A stretch of 64,000 nt of DNA from a bacterium. GTDB lineage: Bacteria > Zhuqueibacterota > Zhuqueibacteria > Residuimicrobiales > Residuimicrobiaceae. Both the position numbers and the translations under genes were made by a program. Shown here in pieces: positions 51,259-60,540 of the stretch. The notes beneath the pieces were generated by a model. That model was not told where the DNA came from, ran no database searches, and worked only from the letters and a program-made list of their open reading frames with translations. Location of the stretch: NCBI GenBank assembly GCA_029565685.1, contig JAKQNR010000011.1, forward strand, positions 17,962 through 81,961, given 5' to 3'. The first letter of the stretch is position 1; every line of letters starts with the position of its first letter.

Positions 51259-52359
51259 TCATCGATCCACGCGTGCGCTGCCGCCGGCCATGAGTTTCTC
51301 CACCTCCTTGAGCGTGGCCATGGAGGTGTCCCCAGGCGTGGTCATGGCCAGCGCGCCGTGGCTCGCGCCATAGTTTACCGCTTTTTCAGGATCACAGCCG
51401 GTCAAGAATCCGTACGCCAACCCGGAGGCGAAACTGTCGCCGCCGCCGACTCGGTCAAAGATCTCTACGTTTTCCCGATAAATGGACTCGTAAAAGCGTC
51501 CGTCCGCCCAGCAGATGGCGCCCCAATCATTGAGAGAAGCGGTTTTGACCGTGCGCAGGGTCGTTGCCACCACTTTGAAATTGGAGTAGGTCTTGACCGC
51601 CTGTTCGATCATCTTTTTGAAACTGTCGGTTTTCAGCGTGGCCAGATTTTCGTCGACTCCCTCTACCTGAAAACCCAAGGCAGCGGTAAAGTCCTCTTCA
51701 TTGCCGATCATGACATCCACCAGAGGGGCCAGCTGCTTGTTCACCTGTTGCGCTTTTTCTTTTCCGCCGATGGCCTTCCACAAAGAGGGACGATAGTTCA
51801 GATCATAGGAGATGATGGTGCCGTGCTTTTTGGCGCTGCGCATGGCCTCCTCGATCACCTCCGGCGTAGTTTCAGACAGTGCGGCGAAAATTCCGCCGGT
51901 GTGAAACCAGCGTACTCCCAAGCGGCCGAACAGCGTCTCCCAGTCGATGTCGCCGGCTTTTAATTGGCTGGCCGCTGTGTGGCCGCGGTCAGAGACGCCG
52001 ACCGCTCCGCGCAGACCATACCCCCGTTCAGTAAAGTTCAGGCCGTTGCGGACCTGGCGCCCTACGCCGTCATACGGCATCCACTTGATCCACGAGACAT
52101 CCACACCGCCCTGCAAGATGAAATCCTCCACCAGCCTTCCCACCTCATTGTCCGCCAGCGCGGTGACCACGGCGGTGGTCAGGCCGAAACATTTGCGCAA
52201 TCCACGGGCGACGTTGTATTCACCGCCGCCTTCCCATACTTGAAAATGGCGCGTAGTGCGAATGCGGCCGATGCCCGGATCCAAACGCAACATGACTTCC
52301 CCTAATGAAACTTGATCATAGCGGCACGCCTCCGCCGCTTTTAAAGGTAAAATTGACAT
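51259..52359 (-). CDS. PfkB-family sugar kinase, 2-keto-3-deoxygluconate kinase-like
   Basis: A 366-residue PfkB carbohydrate kinase. Near the N-terminus are SLGEVMLRLDPG and WEGGGEYNVARGLRKCFGL (sugar lobe), then ISYDLNYRPSLWKA and NEEDFTAALGF, and the catalytic motif DRVGGGDSFASGLAYG with its base Asp. SYDLNYRPSLW and GGEYNVA are characteristic of 2-keto-3-deoxygluconate kinases, so phosphorylation of KDG in uronate/sugar-acid breakdown is likely. ATG 52359 has AGGAG. The MBL-fold gene upstream ends 16 nt before it, so they form an operon. Confidence 0.87.
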   Translation of the reverse strand: MSILPLKAAEACRYDQVSLGEVMLRLDPGIGRIRTTRHFQVWEGGGEYNVARGLRKCFGLTTAVVTALADNEVGRLVEDFILQGGVDVSWIKWMPYDGVGRQVRNGLNFTERGYGLRGAVGVSDRGHTAASQLKAGDIDWETLFGRLGVRWFHTGGIFAALSETTPEVIEEAMRSAKKHGTIISYDLNYRPSLWKAIGGKEKAQQVNKQLAPLVDVMIGNEEDFTAALGFQVEGVDENLATLKTDSFKKMIEQAVKTYSNFKVVATTLRTVKTASLNDWGAICWADGRFYESIYRENVEIFDRVGGGDSFASGLAYGFLTGCDPEKAVNYGASHGALAMTTPGDTSMATLKEVEKLMAGGSARVDR

Positions 52360-52375
52360 GATCGGCTCCTGTCGA

Positions 52376-53110
52376 TTAATTGAGTTTGCGTATTCGCAGT
52401 TCTATCTCTTTGTCATCCTTCAGTAGATTTTTCAGCGCCCCCACATCTGTATCGCCGGTGTGATAAGGGTAGAGGATTCTGGGCTTGATGGCCCGGGCTG
52501 CCTCAGCCGTCATCGCCGGCGTCATGGTGTAGGGCAGATTCATCGGTAGAAAGGCGATATCGATGTTTTTCAGGGCGTTCATCTCTGGAATGTATTCCGT
52601 ATCGCCGGCGATATAAATCCTTTTGTCGCCCAGGGTCAGCACATAGCCGTTTCCCACTCCCCGGGGATGGAACGGCGTGCCATCTTTACGTTTGTGCACC
52701 AGATTGTAGGCCGCCACCGCTGCAACCGGAATGCCGGCAACGATTTTCTCCTCGCCGTTCATCATAACGATTCCGCCGGGCATTATTTCTGCGCATCGGC
52801 CGCTGTAGACGATCTGCGTGTTTGGCCGGCGAATCATTTGCACCGCGCTGGGATCCAGATGGTCGCCGTGTTCGTGGGTGATCAGAATCACATCCGCCTT
52901 GGCCAAGGTCTGATAGTCTGCATAGGCCGACACCGGATCCACGTGAATGACTTTGCCGGCGAACTCGATCAGCAGGGTGCCATGGCCGATGAACGTAATT
53001 TTTATTTGACCCTTACTGCCGGGGAATACATCGGTCTCGAACGGCGACAGGGCAGCGGTGGAAAACGCAGCCACCGGCGCCACGGCGAGCAGCAAAGAAA
53101 TCCATTTCAT
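52376..53110 (-). CDS. exported MBL-fold metallo-hydrolase (UPF0173-like)
   Basis: A 244-residue metallo-beta-lactamase-fold protein with a signal peptide (ISLLLAVAPVAAFSTAA). Metal ligands are visible in ILITHEHGDHLDP, and further ones in YIAGDTEYIPEM and YPYHTGDTDVG. It resembles the UPF0173/UlaG-like branch (GHGTLLIEFAGKVIHVDPVS), which hydrolyses small esters, lactones or phosphoesters. Genomic linkage to a KDG-type kinase suggests sugar-acid lactone hydrolysis, but the signal peptide places it outside the cytoplasm. ATG 53110 has AGGAGG. Confidence 0.87.
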   Translation of the reverse strand: MKWISLLLAVAPVAAFSTAALSPFETDVFPGSKGQIKITFIGHGTLLIEFAGKVIHVDPVSAYADYQTLAKADVILITHEHGDHLDPSAVQMIRRPNTQIVYSGRCAEIMPGGIVMMNGEEKIVAGIPVAAVAAYNLVHKRKDGTPFHPRGVGNGYVLTLGDKRIYIAGDTEYIPEMNALKNIDIAFLPMNLPYTMTPAMTAEAARAIKPRILYPYHTGDTDVGALKNLLKDDKEIELRIRKLN

Positions 53111-53386
53111 AATAAGGCCTCCTGAACAGATAGGCGTAATCTTTTGCCCTAAGGGTTGCAGGTCTTGTGGGCTGGTGCGTAACAGTTCATGCTAACATCG
53201 AATAAATATACCGGTCTGTGACCAAGTTCGCAACAAAAAAAACACAGTCTCCCTTGCGCCGGCCGCTGCGCTTTTTGGAATCACCTTGGATTAATCGGCA
53301 AAATGGTTTAAATTAGCCTGATTTTCTTCAGGCACACCAGTCAATCAGCCGCTGCCCCCGGCGAAACACTTTAAAAGATTTTGTCT

Positions 53387-55579
53387 ATGAAAAAAAACAG
53401 TTGGCTGCTATTGCTTCTCATGCTGGAAGCCGCAGCGCTTTCGGCTGAGCCTTTCGGTCGCCCCAAAGTGGGATTGGTGCTCTCCGGAGGCGGCGCCAAG
53501 GGATTCGCCCATATCGGCGCTATTAAAATGATCGATTCTCTGAATATTCCTATTGACTATATCGCCGGCACCAGCATGGGCGGCATCATCGGCGGACTCT
53601 ATGCCATCGGCTACAGCGGAGCGGAACTGGAAAAAATGGCCCAGCGCAGCGACTGGGGTGAAATCTTTACCGATACGCCGCCCCGGCCTGATCTGCCTTA
53701 TTTCGAAAAAGAAAAAAGCGGCCGCTATCAGATCTCCTTCGGCCTGCAGGGATTGAAACCTGTGCCGCCCAGCGGCCTGATCTACGGGCAAAAGGTGTCG
53801 CTGCTGCTTTCTGAACTGTTTTTCCCTTACGATCAGACTGATCATTTCGACCAACTGCCCATTCCGTTTCGCTGTGTAGCCGTGGACCTGGTCACCGGTG
53901 AAGACGTGGTTTTGGGCGCCGGCTCGCTCACCAAAGCGATTCGGGCCACCATGTCCATCCCTACGGTCTTTAGTCCAGTGGAATGGGGTGATTCCTTGCT
54001 GGTGGACGGAGGGCTCAACAACAATCTGCCCGTGGATGTGGTGAAACGGATGGGCGCTGAAATCGTGATCGCAGTCGATGTGCAGAGTCCACTGCTGAGC
54101 CGCGACAAATTGACCTCTGCGGTGACGGTGCTTCAGCAAACGGTCAATCTAGTGGGCTTGGAGCGATGGCGTCAAAACCTTGAAATGGTCGATGTGATCA
54201 TTCGGCCGGATATCAGCTCGTACACGGCCGCAGACTTTCAACCTGCCAAGATCGGCCGGATTCTACGTCAGGGGAAACTGGCGGCTGACGAGGCTTTGCC
54301 GTCTCTGCTTGCGCTGCAGAAAAAATATGCGCTGTATCGTCCGGCAGGAGCGGTAATGCCAAAACGGGTTTTTAACAAAAATCCGCTCATCAGCGGCATT
54401 CAGATCACCGATCATCAAAAGTTGCCGTTTTCATTCATCTATCGGCTGCTGGGGCTGCAGCCCGGTGGACGGTTGGATACCGGGCAGTTGAATCACAACA
54501 TCATGGATCTGTACGGCCTGGGTTATTTTGAATCGCTCACCTATGAAGTGATCCCGGTGGACAGCCACTATGTTGATCTCCATTTTCATGCCTGTGAAAA
54601 ATCTTTTCGCCAGTTGCGCCTGGGATTGCGCTATGATGATCGCCACAAGCTGGTCGCTGCGCTGCATCTGCAGGCGACCAACCTGCCGGTGCCCGGATTC
54701 CGCTTTGAAAATGAAGTCCAGTTCGCCGGCTTGACGCGCCTGTGGTCCCGCGCCTCGTACCCATCGCGCGCGTTGAACCTGCCGGTCTATCCATTCGCCC
54801 ACGTGCTCTACAAGGATATTCCGATTCATCTTTTCGACGACAGCGGCCAGCGGATCGCCGAATATCCGGACCGCTCCATCAGCTTCGGCGGCGGAATCGG
54901 CATGGTGTTGGGCAAATCGTGGAACGCCTCGGTCGCCTATCAGCAGGAACGAATGGACATCGAACCCAATGTCGCCCGTCAGGATCCGTCGTTCTCTTTT
55001 TCCTGGCACCATCGTCTACGCACGCTGGAATCCAGATTGACCATCGATAGGCTGGATGACGTGCTTTTGCCGCGCAACGGCCTCAATTTGAAGGTGGAGC
55101 ATGTATCCTCCATGCCGGAACTGGCCACGGATGTGAACTTTCAGCAATTGAGTCTCAGTCTTGATCTTTACAGGACGGTGCATCGCCGGCACACCTGGCG
55201 GGGATATGCCTTCTGGGGCTGGAGCTCTATGCATGTTCCCGTGTACAAATACTTCAATCAAGGCCGGCCGCACTTTTTCGTGGGCATGAACGATGACCAA
55301 TTGGCCTGTCCGGACCTGAGCATCGTGCGCATGGACTATCGCTATGAGCACAAGCCGGACATCTTTTTTCTGTTGATCGCCAACCTGGCGTTCGAGGTCC
55401 ATGATCCGTCTTCACCTATCTATTACGGTAAAAATATTCTCCAGGGCGCCGGCCTTGGCATTCGGTTGCTGTCGCCGGTGGGACCTCTCGAAGCCGTGGT
55501 CGGCCGGGGCGAACGGGGTCTGTCCACTCCCGGGCGCATGCAAACGCGTGTGTACGTTACGTTGGGATTTCGTTTTTAA
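53387..55579 (+). CDS. patatin-like phospholipase fused to POTRA and outer-membrane beta-barrel
   Basis: A 730-residue protein with a signal peptide (MKKNSWLLLLLMLEAAALSA). The patatin domain (about 26-320) has the oxyanion loop SGGGAKG, nucleophile Ser63 in GTSMG and the catalytic Asp207 in VDGGLNNNLPVDVV. A POTRA-like segment (LGLQPGGRLDTGQLNHNIMDLYGLGYFESLTYEV, about 345-410) and a BamA/Omp85-like 16-strand barrel to the C-terminal VYVTLGFRF follow. The order matches PlpD-type (type Vd) secreted phospholipases. It would cut acyl esters of lipids at the cell surface. ATG 53387 is chosen over the TTG at 53381. Confidence 0.9.
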   Translation: MKKNSWLLLLLMLEAAALSAEPFGRPKVGLVLSGGGAKGFAHIGAIKMIDSLNIPIDYIAGTSMGGIIGGLYAIGYSGAELEKMAQRSDWGEIFTDTPPRPDLPYFEKEKSGRYQISFGLQGLKPVPPSGLIYGQKVSLLLSELFFPYDQTDHFDQLPIPFRCVAVDLVTGEDVVLGAGSLTKAIRATMSIPTVFSPVEWGDSLLVDGGLNNNLPVDVVKRMGAEIVIAVDVQSPLLSRDKLTSAVTVLQQTVNLVGLERWRQNLEMVDVIIRPDISSYTAADFQPAKIGRILRQGKLAADEALPSLLALQKKYALYRPAGAVMPKRVFNKNPLISGIQITDHQKLPFSFIYRLLGLQPGGRLDTGQLNHNIMDLYGLGYFESLTYEVIPVDSHYVDLHFHACEKSFRQLRLGLRYDDRHKLVAALHLQATNLPVPGFRFENEVQFAGLTRLWSRASYPSRALNLPVYPFAHVLYKDIPIHLFDDSGQRIAEYPDRSISFGGGIGMVLGKSWNASVAYQQERMDIEPNVARQDPSFSFSWHHRLRTLESRLTIDRLDDVLLPRNGLNLKVEHVSSMPELATDVNFQQLSLSLDLYRTVHRRHTWRGYAFWGWSSMHVPVYKYFNQGRPHFFVGMNDDQLACPDLSIVRMDYRYEHKPDIFFLLIANLAFEVHDPSSPIYYGKNILQGAGLGIRLLSPVGPLEAVVGRGERGLSTPGRMQTRVYVTLGFRF

Positions 55580-55691
55580 CATGGTTGCCTGAGACGGCGA
55601 AAACAGAGTCACGCAGGTTTGTCCGCGAGCCCGCTGTGATTATTCTTTTTCGCCCGTTTGAACCACCGTTCATGATGCAAGGCTTTTCGCC

Positions 55692-55836
55692 GCGCAAGCC
55701 TGCCCGTGGCGCAGGCCCTCTGGCTTGCGCCTTCAAACAAAGTACGCAATCCAGGGGATTGCGCCACAGATTGCGTCATGGGCAACCAAGCTCATCTTTT
55801 AGTTTGTCCTCGACCATCTAAACCGTTTGGGTTTAG
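55692..55836. repeat. three intergenic hairpins in the 55.6-55.96 kb spacer
   Basis: Perfect dyads occur at GCGCAAGCC/GGCTTGCGC (55692-55700 and 55722-55730, with a nested GCCTGC/GCAGGC), CGCAATCC-AGG-GGATTGCG (55745-55763) and CTAAACC-GTTTG-GGTTTAG (55818-55836). None has a T-run. No gene is seen in this 380-base spacer; the density of palindromes suggests repeat-element debris. Confidence 0.6.
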
Positions 55837-55958
55837 CAACAGCGTTCCCTGATCGATATTTTCGTGTTGATTCACTCTGCTTTTTTTGATTATATTGCCT
55901 GGGGGGACGAAGGCCCGATCCATCTAATCCACACCTGTTTGAACAAGGAGACCGTGTC

Positions 55959-57212
55959 ATGAGCGACAAGGATTTCCCGGTTTTCATCCAGACCGCTTTT
56001 CCTCAGCAACCGGAGCTCGATCGCTGGCAGCAGATCAGCCGCGAAGAGGCTGACCTGGTTTACGCGATGACGCTGAGAAACGAACTCTCCGGCGGTACGC
56101 CGGTGGTCCGGGAGTTTGAAAAACGATGGCGCGACTGGTGCGGCCTCGAATACTCGATCACCACCATGAACGGCAGTTCAGCGCTCTACTGCGCTTACTT
56201 TGGCCTGGGCGTCGGGCCCGGCGATGAGGTCATTTGCCCGGCCTATACCTGGATCTGCACCATCGCGCCGGCGCTGTTTCTGGGCGCCCGTCCTGTTTTT
56301 GCCGACTCTGATCCCGAAACCCTGCAGCTCGATCCTGAGGATGTGAAGCGAAAAATCACCCCTCGAACCAAGGCCATCGTGGCCGTGCATCTATGGGGCA
56401 ATGTCTGCGACATGGACCGGCTCATGGCTGTCAGCCATGCGACCGGTGTGCCGGTTCTTGAGGATTGTTCGCACGCCCATGGCGCGCGCTATGGCCAACG
56501 GATCGTCGGCTCCATCGGCCATGTGGCGGCCTGGAGTCTGCAGGGCAGCAAGCCGGTCAGTGCCGGCGAGGGCGGCGTACTGGCCACCAATGACGCCGGG
56601 ATTTTTGAACGCGCCTGCCTCGCCGGTCAGGTCAATCGCATCGGCGGATTGGATCTGGTGACCAAGACCTATGCCTACCTGCAGCCGCTGGGACTGGGCA
56701 TGAAGTTTCGTGCCCATCCGTTGGGAATCGGCATCGCGGGCATCCAGCTTGCCAAATTGGACGCCCTGAACCGCAGCCGGAAAGCCTATGTAGAGGCGGT
56801 GGAGGAAAAGATAGACGGAATTCCTGGACTGCGCTCCGTCAAAGTGTATCCCAAAGCCGAGCGCGGCGGGTATTATGCTTTTCCGATCATTCACCAGCCG
56901 AACGCATCCAGCCGTGTTCCGACAGCCACTCTGATCGAATGCTTTCGCCGGCAGGGATTGGCCGCATCGTCCAGCCCGTATCCCCTGCTGCATCGCCTGC
57001 CTTTGTTCGCCAAAGGCTTTGACCTGTTCACCGACCAGCGGGGCCCTCTGTGCGGGGATTATCCAGGCTACCGGCAAGGCGATTTTCCCGCCATTGAGAA
57101 TGTTTTCGATCGTTTGATATTTCTCCCCATGTTGTCGAATCCAGTGCCTGGGGCCGTGGACCGAATCAGCGAAATGGTGGCGGCAGCCATGGACAAGGCG
57201 TATTCGCGCTGA
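55959..57212 (+). CDS. DegT/DnrJ/EryC1/StrS-family PLP aminotransferase (cytoplasmic)
   Basis: A 417-residue PLP-dependent enzyme of the sugar aminotransferase class. TMNGSSALYCAYFGLGVGPGDEVICPAYTW shows the cofactor-binding loop, VLEDCSHAHGARY holds the PLP-ring Asp, and SLQGSKPVSAGEGG carries the Schiff-base Lys198. Members transaminate keto-sugars or cyclitols. AAGGAG precedes ATG 55959. A second DegT-family gene follows after 43 nt, and Gfo/Idh/MocA and aldolase genes lie further along, suggesting sugar or cyclitol metabolism. The specific substrate is not readable. Confidence 0.88.
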   Translation: MSDKDFPVFIQTAFPQQPELDRWQQISREEADLVYAMTLRNELSGGTPVVREFEKRWRDWCGLEYSITTMNGSSALYCAYFGLGVGPGDEVICPAYTWICTIAPALFLGARPVFADSDPETLQLDPEDVKRKITPRTKAIVAVHLWGNVCDMDRLMAVSHATGVPVLEDCSHAHGARYGQRIVGSIGHVAAWSLQGSKPVSAGEGGVLATNDAGIFERACLAGQVNRIGGLDLVTKTYAYLQPLGLGMKFRAHPLGIGIAGIQLAKLDALNRSRKAYVEAVEEKIDGIPGLRSVKVYPKAERGGYYAFPIIHQPNASSRVPTATLIECFRRQGLAASSSPYPLLHRLPLFAKGFDLFTDQRGPLCGDYPGYRQGDFPAIENVFDRLIFLPMLSNPVPGAVDRISEMVAAAMDKAYSR

Positions 57213-57255
57213 GACGCGTGAATCCATGTTGGGGGATTAAGCGGAGGAACAGAAC

Positions 57256-58623
57256 ATGAAAATAAAATCACGGCGTGAGTTCTTGACTGCCGGTTCCACA
57301 GCGACCCTGTCCGCCATGCTGGCGGCCTCCAGGCCGGCGTTCGGCTTCAGCCGCGCCGAGGGAACCAAGCCGGCTTTGCTGGGCGGAGAACCAGTGCGAT
57401 CCAAGCCTTTCACCAGCTGGCCGGTCTGGGATGAGCGGGACGAGAACGCGATACTGCCGGTCCTGCGCAGCGGCGTGTGGTCCCGCGATGCGGTGGTTGC
57501 ACAGGCTGAGCAGAGATATGCCGCTTTGATGGGCGCGCGTTATTGCCTTCTGACTTGCAACGGCACCCAAGCACTGATCACCGCTCTGCGCGCACTGGGC
57601 ATCGAGGGCGGCGATGAGGTCATCACCACACCGTACACCTTTGTCGCAACCATCGATGCGATATTGCTCAACAACGCCCTGCCTGTTTTCGTCGATGTGG
57701 ATCCGGATACCTGGCAGATCGATGCGGACCGGATCGAGGCCAAGATCACTCCGGCGACCAAAGCGCTGCTGCCGGTGCATATTCTCGGCGGCGTATGCGA
57801 TATGGATAAAATAAACGCCGTTGCCGCAAAGCATGGTTTACGGATCGTCGAAGACGCCTGCGAAGCGCATCTGGCTGAATGGAAAGGGAAAAAAGCAGGC
57901 ACTTTGGGCGACCTGGGCTGCTTCAGCCTGCAGAACGGCAAACAGATCACCTGTGGAGAGGGCGGCGCCATTTTGGGCGACGATGAACAAGTGATGGAGC
58001 TGTGTTATTCCTTTCACAATTTCGGCCGCATTCGGGGCAAGCACATGCCCACGGACAAAGGCGCCTCGCCCATTCTGGGCACCAAATGTCGGGCATCGGA
58101 ATATCAGGCCTCTATTCTCATCACCCAGATGGAAAGCGCGGCGGCCGAAACGCGGAAACGCCATGAAAACGCCCGCTACCTGTCTTCCAAACTGAAAACC
58201 ATCCCGGGCATTGTGCCGCGCCGGGACTATGCACAGACGAATCTGACTTCGTATTACTATTATGGTTTTCGACTCAAAGAAAGAGAATTCGGTCTTTCCC
58301 GCACCGTCTTTGTCAAGGCCATGAAGGCAGAAGGGATTGGATTATCCACCGGACTCGGGGTGATTGAAGGCGGTCCCATGTATCGCGAAGGAGTGCTGGA
58401 ATCGACCCTGACCTCGCGGACTTTTCGAAAATTGTATCCTCAGCAAAGGCTGGCTGAGCTGCTGCACGACGATCATTTTCCGCACTGCGAACAACTGGTC
58501 AGGGAAACCGTCGGCATGCATCAAAGCTTTTTATTGGGCACCCGGGCGGACATGGACGATATATGCCGGGCGGTGGAAAAAATTCATCAAAACAGAGAGG
58601 CGCTGGCAAAGATCGCTTTGTAA
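57256..58623 (+). CDS. DegT-family PLP aminotransferase with Tat export signal
   Basis: A 455-residue enzyme of the DegT/DnrJ family. It begins with SRREFLTAGSTATLSAML, a twin-arginine signal, and AFG before the mature part, so a folded PLP enzyme appears to be exported. CNGTQALITALRALGIEGGDEVIT, IVEDACEAHLAEW and SLQNGKQITCGEGG (Schiff-base Lys229) are intact. ATG 57256 has GGAGG upstream. It is co-directional with a cytoplasmic relative 43 nt away. A PLP aminotransferase outside the cytoplasm is unusual; the signal might instead be a relic. Confidence 0.87.
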   Translation: MKIKSRREFLTAGSTATLSAMLAASRPAFGFSRAEGTKPALLGGEPVRSKPFTSWPVWDERDENAILPVLRSGVWSRDAVVAQAEQRYAALMGARYCLLTCNGTQALITALRALGIEGGDEVITTPYTFVATIDAILLNNALPVFVDVDPDTWQIDADRIEAKITPATKALLPVHILGGVCDMDKINAVAAKHGLRIVEDACEAHLAEWKGKKAGTLGDLGCFSLQNGKQITCGEGGAILGDDEQVMELCYSFHNFGRIRGKHMPTDKGASPILGTKCRASEYQASILITQMESAAAETRKRHENARYLSSKLKTIPGIVPRRDYAQTNLTSYYYYGFRLKEREFGLSRTVFVKAMKAEGIGLSTGLGVIEGGPMYREGVLESTLTSRTFRKLYPQQRLAELLHDDHFPHCEQLVRETVGMHQSFLLGTRADMDDICRAVEKIHQNREALAKIAL

Positions 58624-58792
58624 AAGCCCTATTCGGCCGATCGGTTCAAGGTTCGGCGCCCCGCCGGGGAAGGGCGGGCCCGGAGCCATCGCCTGTGCGA
58701 AGATAATGGTTGGCGAATTTCATGGGAGAATTTTATCTATGGATTTCAAGGCCATTAGGTAAAATGATTCGACGTACGAGGGCACGAAAAAT

Positions 58793-59073
58793 TTGCAATT
58801 TGACGATTTATCGAACAAGATCATTGGCTGTGCAATCGAGGTTCATCGAAATTTAGGACCTGGCCTAAAGGTATTCAACTCGATTGGGAATGCCGGTTAG
58901 AGATGCTTGTCGAAAACAAAATAATTCTTGGAATCAAATCTGTAGATGAATGATGACCGATTCATGCGGCGCACATATTGACCTATATGAAATTGGCCAA
59001 AATATCAATCGGTTTGCTGATAAATTTCAACGTCGAACTTTTAAAAGAAGAGATCAGAAGATTCGTTCTGTAA
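58793..59073 (+). pseudogene. GxxExxY family pseudogene (internal deletion, frameshift, stops)
   Basis: Three pieces of one GxxExxY protein can be read: FDDLSNKIIGCAIEVHRNLGPGL in one frame, then LEMLVENKIILGIKSVDE in the next, ending in two TGA codons, and PIHAAHILTYMKLA plus SIGLLINFNVELLKEEIRRFVL after them, to a stop at 59071-59073. The stretch that would carry the GxxExxY motif itself has been deleted. The residual AT-rich composition differs from the neighbours. It cannot make a functional product. Confidence 0.85.
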
Positions 59074-59261
59074 GGCTTCGTGAACTTGGCGCCCTTTTTG
59101 GTTTTACCAAATTGCCAGCCCATGCGTTAGCCAGACGCGGCTCCCCTTCTCCACACTCCACCGCAGCTGCGCTGGTCACGCTGGTCGCTGAACAGCCGAT
59201 CGCTCAACGGTGGTTTTGACGGACTATCCGTCCTGTTCGCCTTTTCGGCTGCTTAAAAGTG

Positions 59262-59290
59262 TTGGAAACTTTTAAAAATTTTATTATATT
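59262..59290 (+). promoter_or_regulatory. candidate sigma-70 promoter for the aldolase gene
   Basis: TTGGAA (59262-59267) and TATATT (59285-59290) with a 17-nt spacer, 54 nt upstream of ATG 59345, in a short AT-rich patch. Confidence 0.5.
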
Positions 59291-59344
59291 TAAAATCTTA
59301 TTGATCCTGCAAGATCCCTATCAGCCAGCGAAAGGAGTTTCATT

Positions 59345-60316
59345 ATGCATCACTATAAAGACCTTGGTCTCTGCAACACCAAGGAGATGTTTCACAAAGC
59401 CATAACCGGAAACTATGCGATTCCCGCCTACAATTTTAACAATATGGAACAACTGCAGGCGATCATCACCGCCTGCATCGAAACCAAATCCCCGGTCATT
59501 CTTCAGGTTTCCTCCGGAGCGCGCAAGTACGCCAATCAGATTTTATTGCGTTATATGGCCATGGGCGCCATGGAGATAATCAAGACCGCCGGGTTGTCGC
59601 TGCCGGTGGCCCTGCATCTGGATCACGGCGACACCTATGAATTGTGCGTCTCCTGCATCGAATCCGGCTTTTCCTCCGTGATGATCGATGGCTCGGCTCA
59701 CTCCTTTGAGAAGAATATCGAGCTGACCAAAAAAGTAGTTGATTACGCCCACCAATACGATGTCTCCGTGGAAGGCGAATTGGGAGTTCTAGCCGGCATC
59801 GAGGATGAAGTGAGCCATGAGGCGAGTCATTACACCAACCCTGATGATGTGGAAGAGTTTGTCGGTAAAACCGGCGTGGACAGTCTGGCGATCTCGATCG
59901 GCACTTCGCACGGCGCCTACAAGTTCAAGCTGAAACCGGGTGAATCGGCGCCGCCGTTGCGTTTCGATATTCTCGAAGAGGTGGAGCGCCGGATTCCCGG
60001 TTTTCCGATCGTGCTGCACGGCGCCAGCTCGGTGATGCCCGAATACGTGAATATGATCAATGAGTACGGCGGCAAAATGGAAAACGCCGCTGGCGTTCCT
60101 GAGGATCAATTGCGCCGCGCCGCTGCCTCCGCTGTCTGCAAAATCAACATCGACAGCGACGGCCGGTTGGCCATGACCGCCAAGATCCGCCAAGTGCTGG
60201 CCACCAAGCCGGCGGAATTCGACCCGCGCAAATATCTCGGCCCCGCCCGCGAGGAGCTGATAGCCATGTACAAGCATAAAAATGAACACGTGCTCGGCAG
60301 CGCCGGAAAGGCGTGA
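59345..60316 (+). CDS. fba: class II fructose-bisphosphate aldolase
   Basis: A 323-residue class II aldolase. The zinc-binding/catalytic segment LHLDHGD (H91, D93, H94), VEGELGVLAGIEDE, SIGTSHGAYKFK, VLHGASSVMP and KINIDSDGRLAM are intact. It reversibly cleaves fructose 1,6-bisphosphate to two triose phosphates in central carbon metabolism; tagatose-bisphosphate activity cannot be excluded. AAAGGAG precedes ATG 59345, and a strong terminator follows, so it is monocistronic. Confidence 0.9.
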   Translation: MHHYKDLGLCNTKEMFHKAITGNYAIPAYNFNNMEQLQAIITACIETKSPVILQVSSGARKYANQILLRYMAMGAMEIIKTAGLSLPVALHLDHGDTYELCVSCIESGFSSVMIDGSAHSFEKNIELTKKVVDYAHQYDVSVEGELGVLAGIEDEVSHEASHYTNPDDVEEFVGKTGVDSLAISIGTSHGAYKFKLKPGESAPPLRFDILEEVERRIPGFPIVLHGASSVMPEYVNMINEYGGKMENAAGVPEDQLRRAAASAVCKINIDSDGRLAMTAKIRQVLATKPAEFDPRKYLGPAREELIAMYKHKNEHVLGSAGKA

Positions 60317-60332
60317 GCGCCGGCAGGCACAG

Positions 60333-60370
60333 AATGTCGGGCTTCTGCAAGGTCCGGCATTTTTATTTTA
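60333..60370 (+). terminator. Rho-independent terminator after fba
   Basis: AATGTCGG...CTT-CTGC-AAG...CCGGCATT stem (one G-U pair, one bulge) followed by TTTTATTTTA, 17 nt after the fba stop. Confidence 0.8.
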
Positions 60371-60540
60371 GGCCGGGTTCAATCCAACTTTTCGTGGCGC
60401 CAAAGGGGTCTTGGTTTGTGTACGGTCGGCCGCGCCTTGCTTTGATTTTGGCTCTGGTCAATACAGCGGCAGTTCAGTTCCGCAGATTCTGCTTTGGTAA
60501 GCGTTCGTAATCGTTAGTCTACAATGGAATAGAAACCGCC

